Assembly: GCF_003387475.1 (NCBI RefSeq)
Contig: NZ_QUNO01000010.1
Span: forward strand, 248,001 to 312,000
From: Kutzneria buriramensis
GTDB lineage: Bacteria > Actinomycetota > Actinomycetes > Mycobacteriales > Pseudonocardiaceae
DNA: 64,000 nt
Direction: 5' to 3'
Both the position numbers and the translations under genes were made by a program. How positions within the stretch are numbered: the stretch's first letter is position 1; every line of letters begins with the position of its first letter. This document shows, piece by piece, positions 1 through 9,172 of the stretch. The notes below the pieces were generated by a model. It made no database searches, was not told the DNA's origin, and was given only the letters and a program-made list of their open reading frames with translations.

Positions 1-404
1 CTGGTGCACCACTCGCAGATCTTGCCTATGACGGCGAGTTCGACGGCGACGAGGTAGACGACGAAGAGCAGGCCGACGGCGACGCCGCCCAGCCGCAGCC
101 AGCGGACGGCGGGCAGCTCGGAGCGCCAGGCCCAGGGGCTGGTCAGCACGGTCATCGGCACGAAGTAGACGAGGCCGAGCACGGCGACGGGGATGCCGAG
201 GACGACCGACTGGGGGCTGGACGTCACCTGCGCGCAGTCGACCACCGAGTTGGCCTGGCAGACCAGGGTGGCGTTGTCGGTGTAGTGGCTGATGGTCATG
301 TAGATCGCCACCGCGAGTCCGGCCAGCGACAGAACGAGGGTGCTGACGACCAGCCACCTCGGATAGACGCTGGTGGACTCGGACGCCTGCGTGCCTGCGG
401 ACAT
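1..404 (-). CDS. Vitamin K epoxide reductase (VKOR) family membrane protein, C-terminus cut by window edge
   Basis: The ATG is at 404 and the frame stays open to base 1, giving about 134 visible residues. Hydrophobic segments lie near residues 17-37, 65-85 and 105-127. A cysteine pair sits at C49/C57 and a CxxC (C130-E-W-C133) follows the third segment. This is the VKOR arrangement: shuttle cysteines plus a quinone-proximal CxxC. Known family members re-oxidise DsbA-like proteins in actinobacterial envelopes, so a role in extracytoplasmic disulfide formation is inferred. The gene lies 37 bp downstream of the amidohydrolase on the same strand, but a functional link to that operon is not evident. 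The C-terminal part is missing from the window. Confidence 0.85.
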   Translation of the reverse strand, partial: MSAGTQASESTSVYPRWLVVSTLVLSLAGLAVAIYMTISHYTDNATLVCQANSVVDCAQVTSSPQSVVLGIPVAVLGLVYFVPMTVLTSPWAWRSELPAVRWLRLGGVAVGLLFVVYLVAVELAVIGKICEWCT

Positions 405-441
405 GGTCGCAGGATACGTGGATCAGGCCGACCCCCGCGGA

Positions 442-1572
442 TCAGACGGGCGCGGACAGACCGTACGCGCGGCAACAGTTGCCGGCGGAAAGGTTGACGG
501 CGGCGAGTTCGGCGTCGGCGGCGGTCATGACGTCGTCGGCGATCCAGCCGTCGACCAACCGCCCGAGTGCCCGTCGCCAGAGAACCGCGCCGAGGTGGTG
601 CAGCTCGGGCAGGCCGTAGCCGTCGGACGAGAAGCAGACCGAGCCGAACGGCGCGAGTTCCAGCAGTTCGGCGAGCACCGCGCCGGCCCTGTCGCCCACA
701 TAGGGAATGGCCAGGCCGATGTCGACGAGGACGTGCGGGAACAGGTGCGCGAGGTAGCCGGCGTGGCGGTGGAACGGCCAGGTGTGAAGCAACGCGATGG
801 TCGCGCCGGTGGATTTCGTCGCGCGGAGGAAGTCGCCGAGCAGCGCCGGGTCGGCGCGGTGGAGCCGGATGTCGTCGTCGCCGAAGCCGGTGTGCAGCTG
901 GAGCGGCACGTGCAGTTCGGCGCTGAGCCGGGCGCCGAGATGCACCAGCCAGGCGAGCAGGATCGGGTCGTCCAGCCGTTGGCCGTTCCAGCGAAGCCAC
1001 GCGCTCGCGGCCGCGTTCACCTCGACGTCCGTCGGTGGCTCGGCGGGCAGTTCGAGACCGGTCCGGTAGGCGACGACGCTCTTCAGACCGACGGCGCCGG
1101 CCCCGATCGCGTCGCGAAGGTGGATTTCGACGAAGTCGAGGAAGTCGTCTACGGACACGTCCGTCGACGCGATCCGCTCGGCGACGGACTCGAGGCGGAC
1201 CACCTCGAACGCGTCGCCACCGGCGAGTTCGGCGAAATCGGCCGGCTCGGTCAACGGCGTGTCGTCCGCACCGGTCAGACCGGTGTCCAGCAGCCAGGAC
1301 CGCACGCCGGCCGCGCGGAGCAGCTCGGTGCTGACCCGCCGCCAGCCCCATTCGCGACGACGGTCCAGATAGTCGTCGACGGAGCAGTGCGCCGGCAGCC
1401 CCAGCCGCGGCGCGCACCACCGGCGGAGCGCTCGGCCGACCATCGAGTCGAAGTTCGACGAAATCGAGGACTCCGTCAGCAAACGAGCAAACCGTTCGCG
1501 GTCGAGGTCGTCGGTGACGACGCCGTGACAGTGTTGGTCGACGAGTACGAGGTCGTCGGTCACCACCGTCAC
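442..1572 (-). CDS. Amidohydrolase (FluG N-terminal type, TIM-barrel)
   Basis: The protein has 376 residues. The GTG start at 1572 overlaps the stop of the glutamine-synthetase-like gene by 4 bp (GTGA), which favours translational coupling and fixes the start. An N-terminal DQHCHG motif resembles the metal-binding HxH of amidohydrolase-2 (PF04909) enzymes. Further likely metal or substrate positions are the His in LQLHTGFGDDD, the LLHTWPFHRHAGY segment, and SSDGYGLPE, with the late Asp typical of the superfamily. In fungal FluG an amidohydrolase like this is fused to a glutamine-synthetase domain; here the same two modules are adjacent genes. The substrate is unknown. A short tract at 1448-1480 resembles the dispersed 18-bp repeats and encodes a Ser/Asn-rich stretch. 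Confidence 0.85.
   Translation of the reverse strand: MTVVTDDLVLVDQHCHGVVTDDLDRERFARLLTESSISSNFDSMVGRALRRWCAPRLGLPAHCSVDDYLDRRREWGWRRVSTELLRAAGVRSWLLDTGLTGADDTPLTEPADFAELAGGDAFEVVRLESVAERIASTDVSVDDFLDFVEIHLRDAIGAGAVGLKSVVAYRTGLELPAEPPTDVEVNAAASAWLRWNGQRLDDPILLAWLVHLGARLSAELHVPLQLHTGFGDDDIRLHRADPALLGDFLRATKSTGATIALLHTWPFHRHAGYLAHLFPHVLVDIGLAIPYVGDRAGAVLAELLELAPFGSVCFSSDGYGLPELHHLGAVLWRRALGRLVDGWIADDVMTAADAELAAVNLSAGNCCRAYGLSAPV
1448..1480. repeat. Degenerate copy of the dispersed 18-bp repeat inside the amidohydrolase gene
   Basis: The top strand carries TCGACGAAATCGAGGA followed by a CTCCGTC tail. This closely matches the unit in the ComB-like gene (20275-20342) and in the S53 protease linker. 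On the coding strand it gives TESSISSNFDS, Ser/Asn-rich like the other in-gene copies. With under two units it could be chance. Confidence 0.35.
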
Positions 1573-2927
1573 CACCGCCAACGGGTGAGCGCGGCCAACT
1601 CCGCCGGCGACGTGTCCGCGAACCGTTCGGCCTCCGCACGGCGGACGGTCAGCACGCTGTCGTGCAAGACCTCCCCCATCGCGTCGGCGAGCACCGTCGA
1701 CGACGCGAAAGCGTTTGCGGCCGCCGACGGCGACTCCGGCAGCCGAGCGACGCCGGCGGCGATTCTGACGCTTTCCTCCATCGCGGCCGGATCGCCCGTG
1801 ACCGGCGGCGGCAGCCGCAGTCCGTCGTCGACCCCGGCGAGACCGGCGGCGATGACCGCACCGACGACCAGGTACGGGTTGGCCGTCGCGTCGAAGCACT
1901 TCACCTCGGCGTTCGCCGACGTCGCGCCCGTGCCGGTCACGCCGGTGATGAACCGGACCGCCGTCTCACGGGTCTCCCGCCCCCACGCCTGCCACACGCC
2001 CGCCCACCTCGACGGCGCCGCGCGCAGGAAGCTCGCCGGATTGCCGGCCCCGACCGCGACGAGCGCCGGCAGCTCGCGCAGCACGCCGGCGAGGAACGAC
2101 TCACCGACCGGCGGCAGCCCGAACGGTCCGCTGCCGCCGCTGAACTGGTCCACAACAGAGAGGTGCAGATGCGCCCCGCTGCCGACCGTGTCGGGCGCGA
2201 TCGTCGGCGCGAAGCTCGCCCGCCACCCGTGCAGGTGGCTGATTCGCCTGATCGTGTGACGTACCAGGGCGACGTCGTCGGCGGCGCCGACCGGATCGTT
2301 GTGCTCGACCGACAGCTCCAGCTGACCGTCGGCGTACTCGGGATGGAACTGCTCGACGGCGATGTCCTGCGCGCGCAGCGTCGCCAGCAGCTCGCGGGCG
2401 TAGTCGGCGATCTGCTCCAGCCGGATCGCGCCGTACGCCGGACCCTCGAACACCATGTCGCCGGCCGGCGTCAGCAGCGTCCACTCCGTCTCGAACGCCA
2501 TCCGCACAGCAAGGCCACGCACCTGCGCCGCCTTCACCTGCTCGGCCGCGAACGCCCGCTGGCAGCCCTCGAACCGGTCGCCCTCCTGGCGGAACTTGTC
2601 CACCGGCGCCCACGCCCAGCCCATCTGGCCGGCCAGCGGCACGATCCGGGCGAGGTCCGGCACCAACCGGAGATCGCCGTCGGGTCCGCCCAGGAACCGG
2701 CCCTGCACCAGCACGTCGTCGAAGCAGAAGGTCTCGAAGCACGGCGACGCCCCCACGCCCGATCGGGCGGCGCCCGCCAGCTTGGGCAGCGGCACCGTCT
2801 TCACCCGCGCGATGCCGGCGTTGTCCACGAAGGACAGCGCGACGACCTCGACGTCCTGTGCCCGCAGCCGCTCCACGAGCGGGTCGACCTCGGGGACTTC
2901 CGCCGGAATGGTCTCGTTGGTCGCCAT
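1569..2927 (-). CDS. Glutamine synthetase family protein (gamma-glutamyl ligase-like, FluG C-terminal type)
   Basis: The protein has 452 residues. The ATG at 2927 (MATNETIPAEV) is preferred over upstream in-frame codons. GS features are visible: an N-terminal beta-grasp region with DNAGIARVKTVPLP, and a catalytic domain containing HPEYADGQLELS and VGSGAHLHLS, the latter corresponding to the GS glycine/histidine ATP-binding motif. The C-terminal NPYLVVGAVIAAGLAG matches the end of GS-like ligases. These paralogues often ligate glutamate to amines (polyamines, ethanolamine) rather than ammonia, so a gamma-glutamylation role is inferred. The gene is first in an operon with the overlapping amidohydrolase, which could hydrolyse the product or a related amide. 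It is divergent from the Pro/Gln-rich gene across a 99-bp spacer. Confidence 0.88.
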   Translation of the reverse strand: MATNETIPAEVPEVDPLVERLRAQDVEVVALSFVDNAGIARVKTVPLPKLAGAARSGVGASPCFETFCFDDVLVQGRFLGGPDGDLRLVPDLARIVPLAGQMGWAWAPVDKFRQEGDRFEGCQRAFAAEQVKAAQVRGLAVRMAFETEWTLLTPAGDMVFEGPAYGAIRLEQIADYARELLATLRAQDIAVEQFHPEYADGQLELSVEHNDPVGAADDVALVRHTIRRISHLHGWRASFAPTIAPDTVGSGAHLHLSVVDQFSGGSGPFGLPPVGESFLAGVLRELPALVAVGAGNPASFLRAAPSRWAGVWQAWGRETRETAVRFITGVTGTGATSANAEVKCFDATANPYLVVGAVIAAGLAGVDDGLRLPPPVTGDPAAMEESVRIAAGVARLPESPSAAANAFASSTVLADAMGEVLHDSVLTVRRAEAERFADTSPAELAALTRWRW

Positions 2928-3026
2928 GTCACGAGTAGTACCCGCGACCGTGCCGGGACACCAGTCCCCCACGTGTTACCGCAGGTCGTCTGACAGACGC
3001 GGGCCCAGGCGGTAGCGTTTCGGGCC

Positions 3027-4049
3027 GTGACGTGGCCGAGCGGTGGACAGGGCTACGGGGGCAACCAGGCCGGTGGGCCGGATTCCCCGGGTCCGCAGGG
3101 AACTCCCGGATATCAGCAGCAGCCGTACGGCCAGCAGCCCCAGCAGCCCGGCTACTCCCAGCCTCCGCAGGCCGGCCACGCCCAACCGCAGCAGCCCTCC
3201 TACTCGCAGCCGCAGTACCCCGGCTATGCGCAGCAGCAGCCGCAGTACCAGCAGCCGTACCAGTCCAACTACAGCGGCTTCGGCATGTACAACCAGCCGC
3301 CGCAGGGGCCGCCGCCGCGCAGCCGCCGGATGCTGACGATCGTGCTGGTGTTCGCGGGCGTGCTCGTGCTCGCCGGCGTCGCGACGACGGTCGTGCTGCT
3401 CACCCGCAACAACCAGCCGCAGGCCGGCGACCGCACCCAGCAGGCGACCACGCCCAGCACGCCCGCCGTGCGCAAGCCGCTGGACCCGCGGACGCCGGGC
3501 TGGCAGGTCGCGGTGTCCAACCGCCGCAACGTCGCGTACGACCTGCCGAAGGATCAGTGGACCAAGGACGACGGCGACGCGATCGCCGGCATGGGCCCGA
3601 CCGACGGCGACTTCGTCACCGGCACCGGCTCGGGCTACTACATGAAGGGCTTCTGCCCCAGCCAGACCGGCGCGGTCCGCGCGGGCACGGCCGTCACCGC
3701 GAACGACACCGAGGCGCCGGCCCAGTCCGCGCCGGACACCGCCAAGCACTGGGCGACCGTCGCGTACAAGTCGGACTCCGGGCAGGCCCCTGGCCTCACG
3801 CCCGAGCCGTCCAAGCAGATCAAGGTGGCCGACGGCAAGATCGACGCCACGCTGGCGATCGTGGATGTCGCCGTGCCGGCCAGCACCAACCCCTGCTCGT
3901 CGCAGACCGCGAAGGTGTACGCGGCGGCGGTGCCGACGCAGAACGGCGGCTCGGTGCTGGTGGTGCTCTTCGCCCAGCAGGGCGTGCCGAACGCCCTCAG
4001 CGACGACGACGCCATCAAGATCGTCTCAAGCATGCGGCCCGCCGGCTGA
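3027..4049 (+). CDS. Single-pass membrane protein with Pro/Gln/Tyr-rich cytoplasmic tail
   Basis: The protein has 340 residues with a GTG start. Residues 1-95 are low complexity (PQQPGYSQPP-type units rich in Pro, Gln, Tyr and Gly). An Arg cluster and one transmembrane helix follow at about 103-127 (TIVLVFAGVLVLAGVATTVV). The remaining ~210 residues are presumably extracytoplasmic, include a few cysteines (GFCPSQ, NPCSSQ) and end in DDDAIKIVSSMRP. This design is common among actinomycete envelope proteins of unknown function (DUF8017-like), an assignment made from architecture rather than a match. The gene is convergent with proS, with about 30 bp between the two stops and no clear hairpin. 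Confidence 0.8.
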   Translation: MTWPSGGQGYGGNQAGGPDSPGPQGTPGYQQQPYGQQPQQPGYSQPPQAGHAQPQQPSYSQPQYPGYAQQQPQYQQPYQSNYSGFGMYNQPPQGPPPRSRRMLTIVLVFAGVLVLAGVATTVVLLTRNNQPQAGDRTQQATTPSTPAVRKPLDPRTPGWQVAVSNRRNVAYDLPKDQWTKDDGDAIAGMGPTDGDFVTGTGSGYYMKGFCPSQTGAVRAGTAVTANDTEAPAQSAPDTAKHWATVAYKSDSGQAPGLTPEPSKQIKVADGKIDATLAIVDVAVPASTNPCSSQTAKVYAAAVPTQNGGSVLVVLFAQQGVPNALSDDDAIKIVSSMRPAG

Positions 4050-4079
4050 TCGCCGACGGGCCGCGGAACCTCTCGGGGA

Positions 4080-5828
4080 TCAGCCCCGGACGAGCTTCAC
4101 CAGGTGCGCGACGACCTCGTCCACCGGCACGTCGCCGCGCTCGCCGGTGGCGCGGTCCTTGACCTCGACGACGCCGCTGGCCAGGCCGCGGCCGACGACC
4201 AGAATCGTCGGCACGCCGATCAGCTCGGCGTCGGCGAACTTCACGCCGGGCGACGCCTTCCGGTCGTCCAGCAGCACCTCGATGCCGGCCGCGGACAGCT
4301 CGGCGGCCAGCTTCTCCGCGCCCTCGCGCACCGCGTCGTCCTTGCCCGCGATGACCAGGTGCACGTCGGCCGGCGCGACGATGCGGGGCCAGCTGAGGCC
4401 GCGCTCGTCGAAGTACTGCTCGGCGATCACGGCGACCAGGCGCGAGACGCCGATGCCGTACGAGCCCATGGTGATCCGGATCGGCTTGCTGTCCGGGCCC
4501 AGCGCGTCCAGCCCGAATGCGTCGGCGTACTTGCGGCCCAGCTGGAACACGTGGCCGATCTCGATGCCGCGCGCCGCCACCAGGGTGCCCTTGCCGTCCG
4601 GCGAGGCGTCGCCCTCGCGCACCTCGGCGACGTCGACCGTGCCGTTGGGCACGAAGTCGCGGCCGGCGACGAGGTCCATCACGTGGTGGTCGGCCTGGTC
4701 GGCGCCGGTGATCCAGGCGGTGCCGGTGACCACGCGGGGGTCGACCAGGTAGCGCACACCGTTGTCCAGCAGCGCCTTCGGACCGATGTAGCCCTTGACG
4801 AGGAACGGGTTCGCGGCGAAGTCGGCTTCCTCCAGCATCGCGACCTCGGCCGGCTCCAGCGCGGCCTCCAGCCGCTTCTGGTCCACCTCGCGGTCGCCGG
4901 GGACGCCGATCGCCAGCAGCTCCCACTTGTCCTCGCCGGGGCGGCGGGTCTTCAGCAGCACGTTCTTCAACGTGTCGGCGGCGGTGAACTCCCGCCCGAG
5001 ACCGGCGTTGTTGAAGAAGTCGACCAGCGTGGCGATGGTCGGCGTGTTCGGCGTGGAGTGCACCTTCGCGGCGGGCTTGTCGTCGATCGACTGCGCCGCA
5101 GGCGGCGTGGTGACCACGGCCTCGACATTGGCGGCGTAGTCCGACTCCGTGCTGCGGACGAAGGTGTCCTCGCCGGTCGGCGCGACGGCCAGGAACTCCT
5201 CGGAGGCCGAGCCGCCCATCGCGCCGGAGGTCGCCTTCACCACCACGTACTCGAGGCCGAGGCGGTCGAAGATCTTCACGTACGCGTCGCGGTGCGCCTG
5301 GTAGGACCGGGCCAGACCCTCGTCGTCCAGGTCGAAGGAGTACGAGTCCTTCATGACGAACTCGCGCCCGCGCAGGATGCCGGCGCGGGGCCGCGCCTCG
5401 TCCCGGTACTTGGTCTGGATCTGGTAGAGCGTGACCGGGTAGTCCTTGTAGGAGCTGTACTCGCCCTTCACAGTGAGCGTGAACAGCTCCTCGTGGGTGG
5501 GGCCGAGCAGGTAGTCGGCGCCCTTGCGGTCCTTGAGCCGGAACAGGTTGGGGCCGTACTCGGTCCACCGGTTGGTGGCCTCGTAGGGCTCGCGGGGCAG
5601 CAGCGCGGGGAAGTGGATCTCCTGCGCGCCGATGGCGTCCATCTCCTCGCGGACGACGGCCTCGATCCGGCGCAGCACGCGCAGCCCCAGCGGCAGCCAC
5701 GAGTAGCCGCCCGGCGCGACGCGACGGACGTAACCGGCGCGGACCAGCAGCTTGTGGCTGGGCACCTCGGCGTCCGCCGGGTCCTCGCGCAAGGTGCGCA
5801 GGAACAACGACGACATCCTCGTGATCAC
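4080..5828 (-). CDS. proS: Prolyl-tRNA synthetase, bacterial type with editing insertion
   Basis: This class II aminoacyl-tRNA synthetase charges tRNA-Pro. The start is taken as the GTG at 5828 ([16 protein letters not shown]), since actinobacterial ProRS usually begins with an ITRMSSLF-like sequence; the ATG at 5816 is the alternative. The protein has 582 residues, the normal bacterial size. Motif 1 and the TSE-like region appear around [13 protein letters not shown], motif 2 in [20 protein letters not shown], and motif 3 in [14 protein letters not shown]. The central region with [14 protein letters not shown] and [10 protein letters not shown] corresponds to the editing (INS) domain of bacterial ProRS. 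The anticodon-binding domain is C-terminal ([10 protein letters not shown] onward). Confidence 0.97.
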   Translation of the reverse strand: MITRMSSLFLRTLREDPADAEVPSHKLLVRAGYVRRVAPGGYSWLPLGLRVLRRIEAVVREEMDAIGAQEIHFPALLPREPYEATNRWTEYGPNLFRLKDRKGADYLLGPTHEELFTLTVKGEYSSYKDYPVTLYQIQTKYRDEARPRAGILRGREFVMKDSYSFDLDDEGLARSYQAHRDAYVKIFDRLGLEYVVVKATSGAMGGSASEEFLAVAPTGEDTFVRSTESDYAANVEAVVTTPPAAQSIDDKPAAKVHSTPNTPTIATLVDFFNNAGLGREFTAADTLKNVLLKTRRPGEDKWELLAIGVPGDREVDQKRLEAALEPAEVAMLEEADFAANPFLVKGYIGPKALLDNGVRYLVDPRVVTGTAWITGADQADHHVMDLVAGRDFVPNGTVDVAEVREGDASPDGKGTLVAARGIEIGHVFQLGRKYADAFGLDALGPDSKPIRITMGSYGIGVSRLVAVIAEQYFDERGLSWPRIVAPADVHLVIAGKDDAVREGAEKLAAELSAAGIEVLLDDRKASPGVKFADAELIGVPTILVVGRGLASGVVEVKDRATGERGDVPVDEVVAHLVKLVRG

Positions 5829-5948
5829 GGCTCGGGCTCCTCGTGCGGGATCGATGAAAGTACAGAGCGTAGAGAACGCAGGGGCAGGGTTTCCAACCGG
5901 TTGCCGTGAACGGCCGGTTCGGACCGTTACGACGTTTACCGTCTGCGC

Positions 5949-6302
5949 ATGGCACTGAGGATCCGCATGGTCACCATCGACTGCCTGGACACGCGCAAAC
6001 TGTCGCAGTTCTGGGTCGCGGCGCTCGGCGCCGAGATCATCCACGAGGTCGACGACGGCGCCATGCTGGTTCTCGCCTCGGCGGACAACGTGGACATCGC
6101 CTTGCAGCGGGTCGACGAGCCGCGCGCCGGCAAGAACAGACTGCACATCGACCTCGGCACCCCGGACAGACCGGCCGAGGTGGCCCGGCTGGTGGGGCTC
6201 GGCGCGACGGTGATCGAGGAGTTCAAGTACCCCGGCATGGCGTGGAGCGTCATGCAGGACCCGGAGGGCAACGAGTTCTGCGTGGGCTCGCGCAACGGCT
6301 GA
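5949..6302 (+). CDS. VOC-family (glyoxalase/bleomycin-resistance-like) protein
   Basis: The protein has 117 residues, starting [20 protein letters not shown]. It shows one VOC fold: an N-terminal betaalphabetabetabeta half with the [10 protein letters not shown] signature, and a second half ending [13 protein letters not shown], where the late Glu is the usual metal ligand. The set is close to the DUF/Glyoxalase_6 proteins common in actinomycetes. These are often orphan enzymes or binding proteins, so no substrate can be given. The gene is divergent from proS (120-bp spacer) and ends 1 bp before the convergent APH-like gene. Confidence 0.85.
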   Translation: MALRIRMVTIDCLDTRKLSQFWVAALGAEIIHEVDDGAMLVLASADNVDIALQRVDEPRAGKNRLHIDLGTPDRPAEVARLVGLGATVIEEFKYPGMAWSVMQDPEGNEFCVGSRNG

Positions 6303-6303
6303 G

Positions 6304-7254
6304 CTACCAGCGGGTGCGGTGCACGATCCAGGTCAGCGCCGCGGCCGCCGCCCGCGCCTGGTAGGGGCGTAAGCCGATGCAGCCGGGCGGCTCCGGCAGC
6401 CGGCTGGACAGTTCCCAACGGCCGGCGAGCGCGGCCGCGAACCCGGTGATCGCCCAGGCCGGCACCTTCGCGAGCACCGGCCGCCCCAGCACGAGGCGTT
6501 CCGCGTCGGCGGGGGCATGGCCGGCCATGATCAACTGCGGCACCATCGTCACGGTGTCCAGCCAGGCCGCCCCCTTGGACGGGTAGGACCAGTCCACCAG
6601 CAGCACCCGGCCGTCCTCGACGCGTCGGATCATGTTGTCCACGCGCAGTTCGTTGTGCAGCAGGGTGTCGCCCTCGGCCCACGGCTGCCAGGCCGTCTCC
6701 ATCGCGGCCAGCGAGTCCAGGTTCGCCTGCGCCCACGGATCGAGATCGCCGGCGGCCGCCGACCGCAGCGACGTCCACCCGCACAGCAGCGGCGCGAGGT
6801 CGTCGAGCACGCTCGGCACGTCGTCGAGCGGGCACGGCGTCAGCGTCCGCGACGCGCTGCCCAGCGCCGAGAGCACCGCGGCGAGGTCTGGCGACCCCGG
6901 CCGCAGGTTCGGCTCACCGCCGTCGACGTCGCTGAGGACCAACGCGATCCACTGCCCCTCGACGACATGCAGCAGCCGCGGCGACGGGACGTTGGCCGGT
7001 AACCGAGAGACGATCGACGCCTCGGACCGGTACGCGCCGGCCAGCGGATGGTCGGCGGGCAGCGCCTTGACGAACACGCGGCGGCCGTCGGCGAGCAGCA
7101 GCCGTGAGGCGAGGCCGAGGGTGAAGCCGCCGGCCTGGCTCAGCGCCCGCACCACGGGCGCGCCGATCTTGGCCTCGATGACCTCGCGCACCCGACCCGG
7201 CACGTCGGGCCAGGTCGGTCGGGTGTGCCGGGAGCCGTCGACGATGGCCGTCAC
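6304..7254 (-). CDS. Aminoglycoside phosphotransferase (APH) family kinase-like protein
   Basis: The protein has 316 residues with a GTG start at 7254. APH/choline-kinase features appear in order: an N-lobe with [14 protein letters not shown] (ATP-binding Lys in VFVKA), the catalytic loop [12 protein letters not shown], and the metal-binding [12 protein letters not shown] in place of the DFG-like aspartate segment. The canonical HxDxxxxN reads H-N-E-L-R-V-D-N here, so the first catalytic aspartate is replaced by Glu. Activity may be altered or the motif shifted. The family includes antibiotic-resistance and metabolite kinases. Nothing nearby suggests a resistance role. Confidence 0.82.
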   Translation of the reverse strand: MTAIVDGSRHTRPTWPDVPGRVREVIEAKIGAPVVRALSQAGGFTLGLASRLLLADGRRVFVKALPADHPLAGAYRSEASIVSRLPANVPSPRLLHVVEGQWIALVLSDVDGGEPNLRPGSPDLAAVLSALGSASRTLTPCPLDDVPSVLDDLAPLLCGWTSLRSAAAGDLDPWAQANLDSLAAMETAWQPWAEGDTLLHNELRVDNMIRRVEDGRVLLVDWSYPSKGAAWLDTVTMVPQLIMAGHAPADAERLVLGRPVLAKVPAWAITGFAAALAGRWELSSRLPEPPGCIGLRPYQARAAAAALTWIVHRTRW

Positions 7255-7320
7255 GCGGGCCGCCCCCAGCAGGTCACCTGATCATCTTACGGTGACCGTG
7301 TCTGGGGTCACCCGCACGGC

Positions 7321-7878
7321 TCATGGACGGGTCCCGTCGACGGCGTCGAGCACGGCCCGCCACGGGATCGGATGCCACTCCCCCGATCGGGGCTCGGTCA
7401 GCGGCCAGACGTCCTCGCCGTCGACGAGATGCACGCCGGCGGACCTCAAGTTGGCGATATGCCCGGGCCACGCCGGATGCCGCACGTGGGCGGCGTTGAC
7501 GCACGGGAACACGACCACCTCGACGCCGTCGGTGCCGATCGCCTCCGACACCTGCGTCAACGCCTGGTTGTCGCCGAAACCGAGGGCCAGCTTGGCGACG
7601 GTGTTGGCGGTGGCCGGCGCGACGACGTACGTGTCGACCGGCGGATGGGGCTTTGGCTCACCGGGCAGCCGACTGTCGACGCGAAGGGGCAGACCGGTGG
7701 CCTCCTCGATTTCGGCGACGAGGCCCTTGTCGCGGAACCACCGGCCGGCGGTCGGCGTCAGCGTGACGCCGACCCGCCAGCCCGCGTCCAGCGCGGGCCG
7801 GACGAGCCCGTCGAACAGGCCCTCCACGCCGCCCGCGCCGGACGCGACCACGCCGAGCATCGGAGATCGTTCAGTCAC
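7321..7878 (-). CDS. Flavoprotein (DFP/HFCD family, phosphopantothenoylcysteine decarboxylase-like)
   Basis: The protein has 185 residues with a GTG start at 7878; the ATG at 7860 is an alternative and neither has a strong Shine-Dalgarno. Residues 7-20 (MLGVVASGAGGVEG) form the FMN-binding beta-alpha turn. The mid-protein segment VVAPATANTVAKLALGF is the PxTANT/K-type motif of HFCD flavoproteins, which include CoaC, EpiD and MrsD. EpiD-type members oxidatively decarboxylate peptide C-termini, but this stand-alone actinomycete subtype is of unknown function and no RiPP precursor sits beside it. It lies 9 bp after the S53 protease stop and may be co-transcribed with it. Confidence 0.8.
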   Translation of the reverse strand: MTERSPMLGVVASGAGGVEGLFDGLVRPALDAGWRVGVTLTPTAGRWFRDKGLVAEIEEATGLPLRVDSRLPGEPKPHPPVDTYVVAPATANTVAKLALGFGDNQALTQVSEAIGTDGVEVVVFPCVNAAHVRHPAWPGHIANLRSAGVHLVDGEDVWPLTEPRSGEWHPIPWRAVLDAVDGTRP

Positions 7879-7887
7879 CGATGGAGG

Positions 7888-9144
7888 CTAGAACGCGCCG
7901 ATGCCGTTCGGTGACCCCAGCCCGGTCGGGGCGTCGTACCCGGCCAGACCGGTGCAGAGGTAATCGCCGCCGCAGTACCCGTTCGTACCGCCGACCACGT
8001 CGAACAGGTCGCCGGCGTGGGTGTACAGCGAGGAGGCGTCGGAGAACTGGCCGCCGTTGCCGGCCAGGCCGATCACCCCGGCGATGAACGGCGACGACGC
8101 GCTGGTGCCGCCGACCACGATCCAGCCGGCCTGCGCGCCCAGGCCGTAGGTGTCGTAGACGGCGAGGCCGGTGTTCGGGTCGGCGACCGCCGACACGTCG
8201 GCGACCGTGCGCATCCCGCAGTTGGCGTCGTGCTGCCACGCCGGCTTCGGAACCCACGCCGAGCAGCCGCTGCCGGCTCCGGCCCAGGCCGTCTCCGTCC
8301 AGCCACGGGCGTTGTCGGCCTTGACCAGCGAGGTGCCGCCGACGGAGATCACGTTCGCCAGTGACGCCGGGAACGACGCCGGCTCGAAGCCGTAGTCGCC
8401 GCTGGAGGCGAGGATCGCGACGCCGGGATGCACGAAGTGCTTGGCGTCGGCGTTCATGCCGTTGTACTCGTCGGAGCCGTAACTGTTGGAGACGGCGCTC
8501 GCCCCCGACGCCGCGGCCGTGTCCTCGGCGGCGCCGAGGTTCGCGGTCGAGGCGGTGTCGGCCTCGACCAGCACGATGTGGCAGTCGGGGCAGGCCGCCG
8601 ACACCATGTCGACGTCCAGCGAGATCTCGACGCCCCAGCCCGGGTTGCCGGCCGGCAGCGGCGAGGCGGCCCCGCGCTGGTTCACCTTCTTGAAGCAGCC
8701 GTTCGCCGTCGTGCACGCCGGCAGCCCGAACTGCTGCCGGTAGGCGGCGAGGTCGGCTTCGACGTTCGGGTTGTCGTAGGCGTCGACGATCGCCACGGTC
8801 TGCCCCGCGCCGCCGTCCGCCGGCAATTTGTACGCACTCCGTAGCTCCGCCGGTCCGAAACCGGACGGCGTCGCGTTCGGACCGAAGCTGTGTCCGGCCC
8901 GGTAGATGGCGAAGCAGCGCGCCGTCGGAGTCGTGGTTTTCGGCGAACTCGAGAACTTCGTCGAAGTCGAGGAGTCCGTCGAAATTGAGGAAGTCGTCGA
9001 GCTCGAGGAGTTCGTTGAAGTTGAGGAGTTCGTCGAACTACAGGCTGCGTGCGTCGTGGTGTCGGGTGCGGCAACAGCCGTTGTCGCGGGTAAGCCGAGG
9101 GTCAGCAGCGCGCCGGCGAGGACGGCCGCGCGAAGTCGGTTCAT
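7888..9144 (-). CDS. Secreted sedolisin (S53) serine-carboxyl peptidase
   Basis: The protein has 418 residues. The ATG at 9144 is preceded by a GGGAG ribosome site. An N-terminal signal peptide (MNRLRAAVLAGALLTLGLP to the AVAAP cleavage region) is followed by a Ser/Thr/Asn-only linker (~residues 38-70) encoded by an 18-bp repeat array. The catalytic domain follows directly: the Glu/Asp pair of sedolisins in GVEISLDVDM, the oxyanion-region Asp in ASSGDYG, and the nucleophile in GGTSASSPF. The usual ~180-residue sedolisin propeptide is absent; the chain goes from linker to the FGPAELRSAY start of the mature domain. It sits 28 bp downstream of the 721-residue secreted protein, so the two are probably exported together. 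Confidence 0.92.
   Translation of the reverse strand: MNRLRAAVLAGALLTLGLPATTAVAAPDTTTHAACSSTNSSTSTNSSSSTTSSISTDSSTSTKFSSSPKTTTPTARCFAIYRAGHSFGPNATPSGFGPAELRSAYKLPADGGAGQTVAIVDAYDNPNVEADLAAYRQQFGLPACTTANGCFKKVNQRGAASPLPAGNPGWGVEISLDVDMVSAACPDCHIVLVEADTASTANLGAAEDTAAASGASAVSNSYGSDEYNGMNADAKHFVHPGVAILASSGDYGFEPASFPASLANVISVGGTSLVKADNARGWTETAWAGAGSGCSAWVPKPAWQHDANCGMRTVADVSAVADPNTGLAVYDTYGLGAQAGWIVVGGTSASSPFIAGVIGLAGNGGQFSDASSLYTHAGDLFDVVGGTNGYCGGDYLCTGLAGYDAPTGLGSPNGIGAF
8942..9044. repeat. In-frame 18-bp tandem repeat array encoding the S53 protease Ser/Thr linker
   Basis: Units start at 8960, 8978, 8996, 9014 and 9032, each exactly 18 bp. The typical top-strand unit is GTCGAAGTCGAGGAGTTC with 2-6 substitutions per copy. 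The coding strand reads Ser/Thr/Asn-rich (STNSSTSTNSSSSTTSS). Because the period is a multiple of three, the gene stays open. Related sequences occur at 1448, 20275, 23117, 26247, 39379 and 39605. Confidence 0.8.
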
Positions 9145-9172
9145 CGTGACTCCCTGATCAGCTCTGGCCAAT

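Noticed and set aside
373-2259. 628-codon plus-strand frame opposite the amidohydrolase and GS genes
   Set aside because: The minus-strand genes have recognisable family motifs; this frame has none and no ribosome site.
7321-7878. EpiD-type flavoprotein as maturase of a RiPP, possibly of the GIRVN peptide
   Set aside because: The two genes are 23 kb apart, the repeat peptide has no C-terminal Cys, and this flavoprotein subtype occurs widely without precursors.
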